A stretch of DNA of 64,000 nucleotides, taken from Morchella semilibera. Its lineage: Eukaryota > Ascomycota > Pezizomycetes > Pezizales > Morchellaceae. The notes beneath the pieces are model-generated. The model was not told the DNA's origin and did not search any database. It worked only from the letters and a program-made list of their open reading frames with translations. The stretch spans positions 638,201 to 702,200 of the forward strand of contig CM018608.1 of NCBI GenBank assembly GCA_009192285.1. Direction: 5' to 3'. Below are positions 49,793 to 63,700 of the stretch, in pieces. The position numbers were made by a program, and so were the translations under genes. How positions within the stretch are numbered: the first letter of the stretch is position 1; every line of letters begins with the position of its first letter.

Positions 49793-51827
49793 ATGGACAA
49801 TAATTGGGCTATCCGGTCATCAAAAATGAATGGTGAGCGTCATAGCTCGCCGTTCACATTATCATCTTCTCGGTCATCTTCATATGAAAGTGTTGGGGAG
49901 GATATTGATGCTCTTGAGATTGTTACCCCAAGAACTTACTCACACTCACCTTCTCCCATTCCTCAACAACCCATTGAAGCCGAGCTTAATCCATGGCTAT
50001 TCCAACTCTTTCCAGAGACTTACGCAGATGGAGCCAGCTACTCCGCACACCCAGCAGAAATTCAATATATTGCAGGAAGCGATGCAGGCTCGCTATACCC
50101 AGGATCGAATCCCTCATCAATTATTGGGCAACCAATGTTGAGCAGCATAGGATCTGATGAGAACATTTTTTCGTCTGCTGGTAATTTAACCTCTTTTCAC
50201 TTATCTGAAAGTCGAATAAAAGAGAGCTAACAGTAAAGAATTTGAAGGCATGAATCGATCAGAAGAAGCCTTTTTCCAGAGTTATGATGACACTCAAGAT
50301 TATGAAAGGCCAATGAGAGTACGATTCTCACCTTTCTCGGAATATGACTCAAGCTCTTCCGAGTACGACCGTGGAAGCACACCCGCTCTTTCAGACTACT
50401 CGCCCCAATTCACATCTCGATCGCGTGCAAACTCGACAAGGTCTAGCCCAGCACCTGGCTTCTCGCCTGAGCTTGGGCCTGGTTCTGCAAGCGCACCTAC
50501 AAGCAATCCATCTTATTCCCATCTTGTAGCTACATTCGCTGCCCCAAAGAGGAGAAAGAGCAGGAGAAAGCTCGGGCCTGATGAAAGGCGTGAAGTTCAC
50601 CAGTTGAGGAAGATGGGTGCCTGCACACGTTGCTGGGGCTTGAAGATGAAGTGTGGAGAGGGAAACCCATGTCCCAGATGTGAAAAACTTGGGGCTGGCG
50701 CCCTCTGTGTGCGGGTACACTTTGTCGACTTGGATGTCTTCTCAAAATGTAGCGAATTCTGGGTTATATTATTACATGAACTTGGCTAATAGTTTTTAGG
50801 GCTTGTTGATGCATACTCCCGAACAATGATGCACCACGTCCTTCGCTGGTCCAACTCGCCCGCACGAACTGCTACAGTATCTCATGAGAAGTCTCTTGGG
50901 ATAACGCTCAGCCTTAGTGTTTACGAGTTCATTCCAGCCTATCCTGGCCAACTCATCTATTGGTACAAAGACGATGTTACTGGCTGGCAGTCTGTGGAGA
51001 CCACCTCGTACGCAATGAAGAGGGGGATCAACACCGACATCTTGGAGAAGTACATTGACGACCACACATGGTACTACGTTGAGAACTCATTCCAGGGAAA
51101 CCCCATTCTAGCAGAGATCTTCCAGTCTGCTTTCAAATACTCCAAGAGTGAAGAGAACTTCCTTCTTAGGGATGCCTTACAGCTATGGACTGCAACACAA
51201 CTACTCATTCAAGGAGCTACTTTACACCCATCATCCGACTCACTTGGGATCTCACCAATTTCCTCACTCACAACGCCATTGGCAGGTCAAACACCTATGC
51301 CAAGGGTTCTTGCAAACCAGCTCGACCACCTTATCGAGCGCCGGGTCTGGCAGTTGGAGAAGCAGATTCTTTGCGAACTCCAGAAGCGCATTTTTGGAAG
51401 GAAGAGAGAGGATTGGCTTAGGATCTTCTTGACTCTGGTGGTGTTGATGAATGCCCTTGAGCGTGATTCATGGAGACTCTACTACTGGGTATTCCACATG
51501 GATGACGGCTATGCCTGGCGTCACCCTTCTTCTCCTCAAAGATTGATTGAGAAGAATAACATACTTGCTGAATCCCTGGCTGCTCACTTTTCCGCCATCA
51601 GCAAGGGTCTGACCCCCTTTTCGTTGGACTGGAGTCGCGAGCAGACAGTTGCGTTGATCGGAAACTGCGAGGACCGCCAATCAATGCTGGAGTCAATGGA
51701 GAGAATCGGAAGGGGCCTAAGAAGCCCGGACCATTCCTTGCGCGTCGAGAATGTGCTCTCCCACTACCGGGAGAGCGACGAGAGGAGTCTTGATTTCCTT
51801 TACTCTTCAAAGGTTATGGTTATTTGA
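49793..51827 (+). CDS. Zn2Cys6-type transcription factor
   Basis: This is a likely nuclear regulator with unknown targets. Exons are 49793-50180, 50248-50748 and 50800-51827, with introns of 67 and 51 bp, giving 638 residues from the ATG at 49793; an in-frame ATG at 49748 would add 15. The first 230 residues are low-complexity, Ser- and Pro-rich. A basic stretch (KRRKSRRKLGPDERREVHQL) precedes a cysteine cluster Cys255, 258, 265, 271, 274 and 283 with C-x2-C-x6-C-x5-C-x2-C-x8-C spacing, within the Zn2Cys6 range. The cluster is internal, not N-terminal, as in a known group of fungal regulators. The C-terminal 340 residues are helical and acidic with no recognised domain. No typical Fungal_trans block is seen. 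Confidence 0.82.
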
Positions 51828-54800
51828 AATCCCTTAGAAATATGGCAACAGGGAAAAGAACATACGTTCATACATACTTAACGAACGACACGAGAACATG
51901 TTAGGAACGTGGGGGTGGGGCCTTAGAAAACCCATACGGGCGAGCGCACCAGCTCGGTATTAGATATTTCCTTTGTATTACAGTAACTGGTTGCTTTTTA
52001 TTGTTTATTTTCTTTTATCATACGGGGTTGCATATAAAGGATCCGGGTAGGACTCATTGGGGTGTTTTGGTTTTTATTTATTTCCTTTGTTTATAACGGC
52101 AGACTTAAAACTCTTAGAGATACAGGGCTTGGTTTCATTCGTTCGTTGTATTAAGCATTTGAGGCGTGCGGAATTCATCATTATTTTTTTTCAATCATAC
52201 TGTGTAGACCTTGTTTCTTTGGTTCGAGTCTTTTGATTAGCGGGAAAAGGCTTTAAATGGGGAGATACATGTAGAGAGTGGTATTGTACCCAGTAGTTGG
52301 ACTTAGTTATGTCACATATGCACCTCTCACCGGAGGGCGGTTAAGGTTGGTGTGACAATTGAGCCGGCATTCGTTGAGGCTTAGAGGATCAGCTGCATCG
52401 CGAATTCGTGCAAACTGGATCAGTTTTATGTAGAAAACAAACCCAATTTGAGCATAATGGGAATGTAGACCAGCTTGCCCATCAACGAGCACGGCCCATC
52501 AGCGAGCGTTGCCTGCTATTTTTCCCGTCGCAACGGATGCTACCCACCAAATTTTGGGTGTACGCTCGTTGAGGGGCCGCGCTCTCTGGTCTATATAAAT
52601 GGGAGAATTCCCCGCATCTTATTGTTGCCGAAAATGATCAATAGATACAATAACTTGTCTTGCAAATGAACAAAAAGTTCTAGCTTCTCAATATTTGAGT
52701 ATTGTTCCTTGGCGAGTGATGACATAAGTACATGTAGGTATTTTGACTGGTGTTTATGAGCACATACATATGTTACATAAGCAAAACTATCATAGCTGCT
52801 AGTAGAGTAGTACCCTAATATATAATATTATTTTCCTCTAGCTAAGTGTTCAGCCCTTGATTAACAAAATTCGCTACATATAAATTTGATTTTGGGTTGG
52901 TTTTACATATAACCATAGCGTGCCCATATACGTTTAAGGAGAGGAATCATAATTTACCACCGGTGCCTTGCGGTTCACCTTGTAGATAATAAAAATCAAT
53001 GTATTATTATTAGTATAGTATTGCTAATCGAGGCCCGAAGCTAGAAACCAACCACCCCGACGTTTCTGATGTCGGGGCTGTGCTCAGCAGGTAAGTACCT
53101 ACATGTACTTGATATATATATATACTTGTATATATATGGAGATGCAACTACATACATGTATTTACATCATGAAGATGATAACGCCACCATGATCACCAGG
53201 AAGACCGTAATATATATAAACCTGATTAATTGATAAATCATATGGATTATTAGTATCTAATTACATGTAGTTAGACAGGGAATATCAAAGGGCATAACTT
53301 GAATACAACCAATACAAGTAGATAAGACCTCACTAGCTAGATATAGATCGATTAGTATTCTATATATAAACATATCCTTATCGAGAAGCATGCGAGATCG
53401 ATAGATTAGTATCGGTAGCTACGTCCCTATGTGCATGTGTTATACATGTCTATGCAGAATGTCGTGTAAAATATACATACTTGGGTGAAGTGAGCACTTA
53501 CAGCCAGCAAATACCTGTGCTCGCGGCTTTGAGTCATTCATGATCTTGTATGTACATGTACGTACAGGTACAGTTGTCTTGTATTATTATCCGTTTGTAA
53601 TTCACTGGATGTAACTAAAAGCCCGGCTCCTTTTTTTTTTTTTTTGGACATGCACTTAAGTGAATACAGCTACAGACATACCTTATATGTACATGCGAGA
53701 TATGTAACCACGTACCGAATGAACAGCAGTTCAGTTGCATCAAGCGATCGATCATGGGTAGATCATATTGAATCTGTGTTTTCATCAGGGCTGCCAAATG
53801 AATCCTCGAGAAAAGATACTAGGGTGAACGAAAAATACAATGTAGGCTATATATATATATGTACTTAGCTACATAACTACTTGAGTCTCTGTTTCACATA
53901 CGTGTCTGCAACTAGACATAATAAACAGAGGTCCACATCAGAAAGTCTCGAGTCTTAAACTACATACATGCATAGTGTCACACTGTCATGTCTTAACTCT
54001 AATCTTTGAAGTGCCGGCCGGGCCGAGTTAAATCTGCTGAGACACGTTGTGGTCTTCGTATGCTTGTGGTTTTGGGATTTCAAAATTTCATTACTTCAGT
54101 GCATAGTATAGACTAAACGAGAGCGAGGATGCATAGAATGGTAGCATAGGATGAAACTTACGCATTTATTCTAGCTTACGTTTAAAGTATGGTTACGTCC
54201 TTCAAGTGCACATATTGCAAGAAGGCCTTGGACTGTCTTGGTCACATACATATACCGCGCGGTAAACACAGTAACGGGCGCTGTAGCCCTTGCCAATGAG
54301 CGTTAGTCAATTGGGGCCATGTCTGAAATGATAAATTTAGTGACAACAACACGGGCCTATCGGCACATACTCGTTCCAGGCCCTCAAACTCATGCGGGCC
54401 GGTCTTTCATGAAAGAAAACAACATGTAGTAAACGGCGACTAATATGACTTTCATTTATATATCAGGGTTTAGAGTAAGGAACCAACTAGCTCTCTAGAA
54501 TTTAAGATACTTGTGACAAACTAATACTTTCTGTTTAATAGAGTCTCTATGAAGGATTTAAAGCATCCTAAATAAAAGAATATAGTACATCTGCAACGCA
54601 CAGAGTATATAGAGTATTCCTCACTACATATATATAGTTCTATCTTTCATGCACGATCAGTACCCGGTTTTAATGCATTCAAGTCAAGGTAAAGTACAAT
54701 ATATATATCAATCTGAAGATTTTATAGAGTCAAGGGTTGATGATATCAAATAGAAACCCAACAAGTATCATAGGTGTAACGTCCCAAAAATCTTCAGGCA

Positions 54801-54829
54801 CCGAACTATAAAGGAATAGGCAAATAATA

Positions 54830-54875
54830 TATATAATATATATATATATATATACATGTATATACATGTATATAG
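54830..54875. repeat. AT microsatellite grading into TACATGTA units
   Basis: TA dinucleotides run into TATACATGTATATACATGTA. The transition hints at how the longer palindromes may grow from simple AT repeats. Confidence 0.7.
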
Positions 54876-56552
54876 GATACAAATAGCAATATACAGAGCT
54901 ATACTCTATATGTCTGGGATAAATTAATTTAGCAATACGTAACTCAGTATTAAAACAGAGATAAGAAGAATATCACGTTATTCGCTGTCGGGGTAAACGG
55001 CCGCAGCATATCCCCCCCCCCTTTACTCATATCTATCGTGTAACAAATAAAAGCCAGTCAGACTCAAATATATTGCATAATGAAGAAGAAAAACAAGGCA
55101 CAGCATATATACATATATCTGATTGAATCCGGGATTTGTGGGCGGGGTACGGGTCACGCACATGCATGTGTGCATACATGTATGTACTCCACGAGCTGAA
55201 ATGAACAAAACTGGCTTCCTTTAACCCTATTTCAGTGGTGGCGGCGCGAAAGGTTTAAAACCAAAGTGGGAGGGAGCACGGTTAATGGCTAGGATGGCCC
55301 GGCCGCTGGAGTCAGTAAAATTGCTCCCCGATCAAACACGATAGGTCATCATAAGCATGCACTTGATGCGCGGAGACTCGTAATAGTCCTAAGATGTACC
55401 GTGTGTCTTGTTTCAATAAATCCCTCAGAACATCACATGAGGTTTTCCATACAGTATATCTATCGTTAGCGGGTAATATTATGGAGCTTCTTTACAGGGG
55501 TACATGTAAGCCATGTGAATGGAAGGTATATGTACTTTTTCTTTCTCCCTTACATCATTATTGATCATGAGCGTCGTCAACCGCAGCTCTCCTAATTAAA
55601 TCTAGTCTATAGGCCCCTCCCTACCCAGATATCCAATATAATCTCACGGTTTGGATGCACACGCTCTATGATTTCATACCTTTGGTGGTAGGTATCATAA
55701 TTTGATAGATACCACATTTCATGCATGTCATAGGCTCCTGTTTTGGGTCCACTAGTAAAATAGGTGCAGCTGGTTTGGGCGAGTGACCGCTTGTGATTTA
55801 GCCCGATTAGAACTTTTATAACCTACATCACTAGAATCTACTTAAATAACCAAAATTCACGATGAGTACATATTACTCGCCCGTATTCTTTTTCTTCTGT
55901 ACCCCATCTTGTTATATCTTTTCGGTCCATGACTTGACATCTTAAGGGCATGTGTATGTGACCAGCTCTCCACGTGAGGTGTGTGTGTTCGTTCATCTTC
56001 TATTAAAATTACTAATCTATATATCAATAAATATATATATTATATCCATAGTAAGTTTTATCTCTTAGGCTTTTGTCCAATTTTAGATAACGTACTTGAG
56101 GCTGTGCAATCACATACATATATACATGTATATATTACTCCGTTTCCGAGCGGCCTCGAGCTCCCTACGAACCGAAAGGTGGCATTAATCTTACATACAA
56201 GATTCAGGCCGCCAAATATGCGTGCAAGTAATTATAATAATACAGATTGTAGGTATGTAGTGTATGCAGATTGGATGCATATAACTAGGAAACAAGTAAT
56301 ATATGGTGGTTAAGGGGCGAATAGATCTGATAATCCCGTGAATAATCTTCATAATTCTAAACTCAGTCTGCTCCGGGTAAAGCTTTTCCACATTGTATCT
56401 ATTGGAATTAAACTGTCAAGTATTGTAATTAACAGTTAGATGTGGCGTGAGCATTGTCAGCATGTGGCTTGGCTGTTCTTGGCGGTTTATTGACCCCCCG
56501 GACGAGCCAAGCGGTACCCTATAAGAATATTAGTACCCCTTATGTCAGTAAA

Positions 56553-56680
56553 ATGCTGACCCCAAGAAGAAGCAAATTTTGTGTGGCTAACAGATCCCGT
56601 TATCTCCTTTATCAAATAATAGATCTTCCAACAAATTTAATTACTCTATTATAGGGGGGTCAGCATTGACAGACTAAGGG
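56553..56680. mobile_element. Dispersed repeat, copy B, with inverted termini
   Basis: The right part (56587-56680) matches copy A at 17850-17942. This copy also has inverted tips: AATGCTGACCCC at its left (from about 56552) and GGGGTCAGCATT at its right (to about 56668). This 117-bp inner unit looks like a miniature inverted-repeat element; homology with copy A continues about 12 bp past the right tip, so the true boundary is uncertain. Confidence 0.55.
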
Positions 56681-57885
56681 ATACACGCAACCCATAGCGT
56701 TTCTGAACACAACCGCTACTACATGCCATATAAAAATGTAGTCTTGGCGGTTTTTTGTGTGTATGCAATATTAGTCGCGATCGGGTTCAAAAACGCTATG
56801 AAATTGCGAGTAGATGTTCAGAGGCTACTTGGGATTTTCCAGAGGAGGCGCAGTTAAGTTGGCTGCATTGGCTGTGCTAAAAATAGACATGATTGATCCA
56901 TCATGAGCTACATGCATCATGGTCGGCCAGTGCTTCTGGCGTGCAAAAACCAAGGTTCGTTTCAAGATCTACCCGAATCTCTGGTTTACACGATCGAGCA
57001 AATGTGGTACCGCCATTATTCTAAAAATTGGCTATGCATACGAGATCAAAACTACTATAAGCAGACCTGATCTATGCCTTTCAACCAATCGTAGTCCCTG
57101 GCCGGGGATAGCCAATTTTTCGAGCTGTATTTACATACATGTGGATATTTATTTTCTACCCTAGCCCCATTCGCCACATTCTAGGAGCGCTCCGAGTGAT
57201 ATCTCGTGAATCTTATCACCTCCATGTGATCGACAAATTGAGAATTCTTGGTAGCAACGGGCTCACAAAATTTCTCAGGACTTAGTTAACGCGCGAGTAA
57301 GTCAGCACTTTTATGCATGTGTACTGTGACCTCCACCAGCAGCAGTACCAGTAAAGCCATCAATCTCCGCTTGCGTTTGTGTTCTCATTCAAGGATTCAT
57401 TCCTGGCTGGCCCCTAATGGGTTCACCGCACTCGACAAGATCTGATGCCTCTTAGCCGCCGGCATAAGTACGACCGGCCGCCGCATATTAGTAGGCTAGT
57501 GCATGGAGTTACTACAACGATGGGCGCGGCACGATCTGAGACCACGGCTAATATATTGTAGTACGGCGATTCCAACAATCTAGTTAGGCAGGTCTTTGCT
57601 ATTGTAAGTACATGTATCGTTGAAGGGCTCTTAAAATGTACATACCTCCGCTGGGTTTCTATTAAATGTTCGGGAAGACCTGCATACATGTGGCCTCATG
57701 TGGTTCATTAGAGCATCTCCATTGATTATATTTATACCATCGCGACCGCCGAGAGGGGAGAGAGACCCTCTTCAAACAATCTACACATTCATACAGCACC
57801 GTGTGGCCTGACAAGAAGAATTCTTTTGTCGAATCTACGGCGAAGACAGTTTCTAACTAAAATGTGGCACTTCTATCTCGAAATG

Positions 57886-57916
57886 CAAGCCACACGCAGT
57901 TACTTTGTGTGGCTTG
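57886..57916. repeat. Short perfect hairpin
   Basis: CAAGCCACAC (57886-57895) pairs exactly with GTGTGGCTTG (57907-57916) around an 11-nt loop. No associated gene is seen. Confidence 0.5.
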
Positions 57917-58345
57917 AAGCTAGCGAGTGATAATATATGATTAAAGCGTCATTGATATTGATTGATATTTTTTTACATACATATGTATGCAACCCTGAGG
58001 TTAATATTGAGTGATTCATTCACTGATTCGTAGGAGATGCTAGGGATCAGTTGGGCGAGACCTCAGTAAGACCCGATTAGACTCCCGGTATTCTACTACT
58101 TCTTAGTTGGCCTCATACTGTAGCCAAGCTCTGCAAAAACAGGATTCAGAAAAGGTATTAGTCAATTCTCTAAGAGCTAAACCTCTAATCTACCGGTGTA
58201 TGTAATATTGTAGAAACCCTGCGAGCAAGACACACCACAACGAAACAAAAACGCCTTCATAGCTCATGTAATCCCAACCAAAAAAAGTACAATAACTTTG
58301 AAAAAACCAGCATAAAATCATGCGTAACGCACTACACTCACTAAC

Positions 58346-60715
58346 TCAATTCCATCTCTCCATCAACTTGGCCCTGGTAGTCCACATTCTCAACCGCTTT
58401 CCATAGATGTAGAGCGGGATGGTGAACAGCATGCAGGCCATGTGGATTCCACCGAGTGCCAAGAAGACGGTTTTTGAGCCGTCTGCCTCGAGCCATCGGT
58501 TGAAGAAAAGGGAAAAGACAAGTCCGTGAAAAATGTCTGTTCCATTATAATTAGTAAATCTCATGTTTTTGTTTTCAAAAGTAACCGAGAGGGAGCTTAC
58601 TCTTAGAGAAATTAAGGGTGACCAATGCTTCACCGGCATATTGACGGTAGGAGTCAACGCAGAAGGTAATCGCAGTTGTAGACCCAAGAGAACACCCAAA
58701 CGAGATCAAACCGAAAAAGAAAGTCGGGACCATCCAGTTATCACGCTCCGCTGCGGACCAACCAAATCTGAGTAGACTATTAGCATATTTTAACATAGGA
58801 CGTTAAAAAGGAGAACATACCCCATAAGTCCAATCGCAGTAGAAATTGCGACAGGGATTCCCATAACCAATCTAAATTCTGGTTCATAAACTCCTCCATT
58901 TGCCCTACTCATAGCTCTAACAATGATATCAGACACCCTTCCAGCAACGCCTGTTCCGATGATACCACCAATGAACGGCGACAAGTACACCAAGCCCGTT
59001 GCGAGACGTGAAAAGTTGTATGGGTGTTCCTGGTAGATATGTGCGACAGTCTCCGAAAGTACAATCAACCAACCTATAGAGAGCGAGTAAACGACCGTCG
59101 ACCAGAGAACCGCAGGGTACGCAAAAAGAATGATGGGTCGTACAAAGACCTTCAGCCAGTTTTCATGACGGAGAATACCATTATAAACCACCAATGATTG
59201 AAGGAATGTCTTGGGAGTGATAGGTGCTTCAGCTTCAGCATTCTTGAGGGGCAATGGTTCTGCGGTAGCCTTGCGGATGTACTCGTCGAGCGATAGGCGC
59301 GAGGACTTTCCGGCATCTATCCCGTAAGCCTCCTCTGGTGGTGAAACCTCGGCCGCAATCTGATCCTTGGGGGTAATGAAGTGAGCATATTTCATTTCGG
59401 CCCTTTGCTCTTGCCCGATGCCTTCGATTACTCCGCTGGCGGCCGGTGCCTTAACAATACCATCCGGAGGTGGGACATCCACTGAAGTTCGTCGAGACCT
59501 GGACTTATCCTTCTTCTTGCTTGAACTAGAATGCGAAAAAATGCTAGATGATGGCGCTCGTCCTAGGAATAAGGGGGTTTTTTTCGCCTGAGGGTCACGG
59601 GCCCAGAATGTTTCCGGGACAAAGAGGAACAAGAGGAAAAAGTTGAACCCGACAGTGATAGAAACAATCCTTCAAGATTATAGTTAGCTTTCGGCCTATC
59701 CTCATGGGATCCATAGGACTAGAAGCTTACCAGAATACCCATCTCCATGACATGGCCTGGATAATCACCGCACTGACTAGCGGAACCAAATTCTTGCCAC
59801 CAAGCAAGAGCAGCGTGTAGATACCGATACGATATGCTCTCTCATGCAAGAAGAAGATCTCCGCAATCGTAGCACTAGGAAGTGACTCGCATGGGGAAGC
59901 TCCAATGCCCATAAGGATTCTCCCCGCGACCAATGACCCGTAAGATTGCGCCACAGCGCACCATATCGAAGATGCAAAGAAAATAAGAACTCCGAGTAGA
60001 TATACTGGTCGTTTGCCGAAAATAATAGCTGTTGGTGAAGATATCAAGGCGCCAATACCCAGTCCCATCATGAAAAGACCTAGTATTAACTATTAGCTTG
60101 GCCGTTGAATAACCCCCATATACTACCCTAACCCATATGCACCCTGCAACAACATCTAGCATAACCTCCCGACAAGGTTTCGCACAAGAAACCACGATGT
60201 CACAACATCGTAAACAACAACTCCTCAAACAAATAGTCTATCAATAAAAAAGAAAAGATGAAACTCACCAGCGGTCAATGCAACATCCGGAATCGACACG
60301 CCGAACGTTACCGCAACATCATTAAATCCTGCTGCTAGAATCGGAGTCTGACCACCACCAATGAGACAGTGCCAGCCCAAACATAGTAGCGCAACATCTC
60401 TCCGCCAGCTAGTCCAGTTTAGTGGATCATCAGGGTGGTCATCTGGCTGGGGATTCAAAATAATAGTCCCATCCGGAGTGCGCTTCTGCTCCGCTTGGGC
60501 GGGCTCATCGATACCAAGGGGCTCCTGTGTTGTGGACGAGAGCAACAGAACGGTACCTATGAATTTGATAGAGCTATATTAGCAAATGGGGAATCTATGG
60601 ATATCTACCACCGCCAACAGCAGTAGCTGATTAAGGGAGAGAAAATAGCCAACGCACCTGGAACATCCGTTGTTTCTGGATCCTCCAATATACCCAGCGA
60701 CCAACTCTTCACCAT
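58346..60715 (-). CDS. MFS transporter, DHA1 family, HOL1-like
   Basis: This is a membrane proton-coupled drug, polyamine or cation transporter of the major facilitator superfamily. Exons are 60715-60658, 60556-60269, 60079-59731, 59669-58821, 58767-58601 and 58536-58346, with introns of 101, 189, 61, 53 and 64 bp, giving 633 residues in frame. Family marks are the N-terminal ILEDPETTDVPGT and DPLNWTSWRRD, the LFMMGLGIGAL segment, the GRILMGIGASPCESLPSATI block of transmembrane segments 4-5, and FVPETFW after segment 6. A long hydrophilic central loop of about 130 residues, rich in Ser and Lys, separates the two six-helix halves, as in HOL1-like proteins. The short first exon (58 nt) was chosen because the next exon has no ATG near its start and the joined sequence matches the family's N-terminus. 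Substrate cannot be told from sequence. Confidence 0.9.
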
Positions 60716-63700
60716 TTTAGAAATATTAGTAGAGGTAGGATGCGGGGATTTAGGGGGAAAGCAGATGGGAAACTATCCGGACCTCTTTCCTGGAATATCG
60801 GGGTGGTAAGTAGGGGAGGCAGTACTTTATATATAAGACGTATGTTACCGGCGTATTAGAGGAGCGTCTTGGGATATAAAGGAAAATATTATATACATCG
60901 AGCACGCGTCTATTCCATGGGTTCAACTGCAGATATGATATGATCTATAGAATACAGAACTAGCTACTAAGGTCAAGGGAGGAGGGGGGACGAAAGGGTC
61001 GCGCCCCCCCTCGGGAAAAGTGTCATTTGAGGGGTTCTGCTCCTTAGACCGTTGGGGCTAGTGTCAATGTTTTTTTTTTTTTGATTTGATTGATGTCCAT
61101 ATAAGAATGAGCCGTGATGTCATGGCGAGAGAATTTGCCTGTAGAGTTACCGCTCCAGTCAGCACGTGTAGTGCAAAAGGTCCCAGGTCAGACTTCATGT
61201 CTTCCCTGGTATTACTAAAAGACCTACAGCTCCCTCCACCTTGGCGTTTCTTATAACGAGGTCTAATTGTACCTTGATACCCCATTCCTTCGCTCCAAAC
61301 CTTGAGGTTTGGTTGAGAATGCGCCTACATTTAACTTTAGTAGAACGACCATCGAATTACAAGACACTGTACTGTACTACTGCTCTACGTACCAGAATAG
61401 TACCGCGATATGGGGGGATCTTGGCAATCGGGCATGTCTATCGAACTGAGATCATACTCCATGTCCGTGAGCTGCGCACACTTTTGAACAGTCCGTCCGA
61501 GAGGTAGGTAAGTACGTGGGAAGTGGAACCCTCGCTGCTTATCCATCTTAGACATACAACACAAAAAAAAAACAGCTACAGGCAGTCTTTGAACTCCTAT
61601 GGATCAGACCAAAAAGCACTAGTAGCCAGGACACACAAACAGACAGACCAGCAAACCCCCGCTTTTATCCGGCGGTGAAAGATCTACATATTATATTTTA
61701 GCAGTGATGATCTACGCTAGAATGAAGATGAGGGACGGAGGAGCTGGAGACAAAATCGGGCATGCAACCGGAACGTTGACAAAGGAACACCATATTAATA
61801 TATTCCTATTCCAGAATAGATTGCCGACTGGCAGCTACCCATGAGCGGCTTCCGTACCCTTTGCGCTCATCTTTGAGCACCTTGGGAACAAGTGGGGCAT
61901 CTAGTGTGCCACCTCCACTCTTTGAATACCCATTCCTACCTACGAGATTTGCAGGTCATCATCATCATTTGAAATTGCATGGTCCAACGTGACAACCTCT
62001 CCCAGCATCTGTAGTAGGGGAATGGGGTAAAATATAATACATATAATAACCGATCACTCATCGTCCAGATCAGATTCCGCCGCTTCTCACCCCCCACGCC
62101 TAGGTTTTGGGACTGCAACGAACAATAGAATAATAGTAGGTACTACACTGCAAGTCTGCATATGTAGTACTACTACATACATCTGTTAAAGAGTAGATTT
62201 AGGTGCTATGAGATTCATGGAGCTTTCCGTTAGTGACCGGAGATCGGGTATTTACCTTCCATACCAACTCTAGATATCCGTTCCTGGGTTACGCGCGATT
62301 CCCATAAACTTTTTTACTGCAGGTGATCCACCAAATATTCCTGGTATGTACATAGTGATATTGTAGTACCCCCGCGTCCACCCAACTGGCGGCACATGAA
62401 CAGAAAAAAAAAACCCCCCGGTATCTGCAATTAACGAGTTTTTTTTTTATATTTATTTTTATTTTATTCACTTGGCATCTTGCTTGTTTTACTTATTCTT
62501 CCTCTTCTCCGAGGGGAAGCTCCTTCTCCATATTTTTTTTTATTGCCCACGGGTTGGACCCATCCGTCGGATGCAAATCCATATGGTGGGGACAAAAACA
62601 CTGCTTCACATCATACATGTAGGTAGGTATCTGACTTAGATAAGAAAGATGCCGAGCTCTCATGGGTTAGGTTTCCCAAGCAGTCGAAGCAATCAGCACA
62701 GGCAGGTGACAACCCTGCATGAACAGACGCGAGCAAGTGATAAAGTGCGCAACACCCGTGAGCAACCCGCGCAAAGGAACCCTGGGATTTTTCATCCCAT
62801 CCCAGGGTGGCTGGTTCTCACCATGGAAAGGGAAAGTCTTGGGCGCCGATCTCAAGAGATTTGTGTACCGTAGCCTGTTCGCAGTACTTTAGAGTAAGGA
62901 GATTGTACTAGTACTCTACCAACGGATAACGACCTGTCGGCAGGGAATATGGGAAAAGTAACCTGACCAGCATAGGAGAGACTTCAATGTCAACAGAGTG
63001 GGACAGGCGTTATCCCTTCGATGTGAGTTACACTGTCGTAGAGTCCTAGTCTCCGTCCCCCATACCAAACCTTTGCGTAGAAACCCCGAACCAGACGGGT
63101 TCTAAACATGTGGGGGCCGTGGGCCCGTAGGAACTGCTTATGGGCCGGAAAGCTTGGCTCGAACCTATGAACGGCTCGCGGGAGTGGAACAATAACAGTA
63201 AGGCCCTTTCTTCCTTCTTGGGTTTATAGATAGAGGAGGGGAGGGTATATTAATGTGGGCTTGGGAAAGGGAAAGAAGAAAGAACCAACTTGGCAAATTT
63301 TAAAGTTCAAATTATTTGCATGATACCTGTGTCTAAGACTATCAGAAAGGTAGGTACAGTCGTTCACGGGGTGAAGACTGACACTGGGTGTTGACGAACA
63401 GGGGGATTTCATGAATTCAACGAATAAGAAATATCAAAAAGAAGCTTGGGCGTTCCTCACTCATAGTCATAATGCCTGTCCGTCAACACCAGTATCCATC
63501 TTCACCCCATGGGCGGCTGTACATATAAATGAAGGTGCATACAAGTACCTATCTCTCGAATATTTGTGGACCTGCTTGTGATATAGATATTGCCTTTCCG
63601 ACATTTGATGTCCGAGCACTAGTATTGCTCTCACTTCTTCTTCTACTGTTGCTTTAAAAACCCAATTCGTGTACTATATGTAGCTGTTTGCCTGAGCTAT

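Larger units (their letters stand above)
51828..58345. other. 6.5-kb gene-free, AT-rich spacer
   Basis: No coding exon was supported. It holds the 3' UTR of the transcription factor, dinucleotide AT tracts (for example 54838-54862), a T run near 53631-53645, copy B of the dispersed repeat (56587-56680), a 10-bp perfect hairpin at 57886-57916 and many TACATGTA palindromes. Confidence 0.5.
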
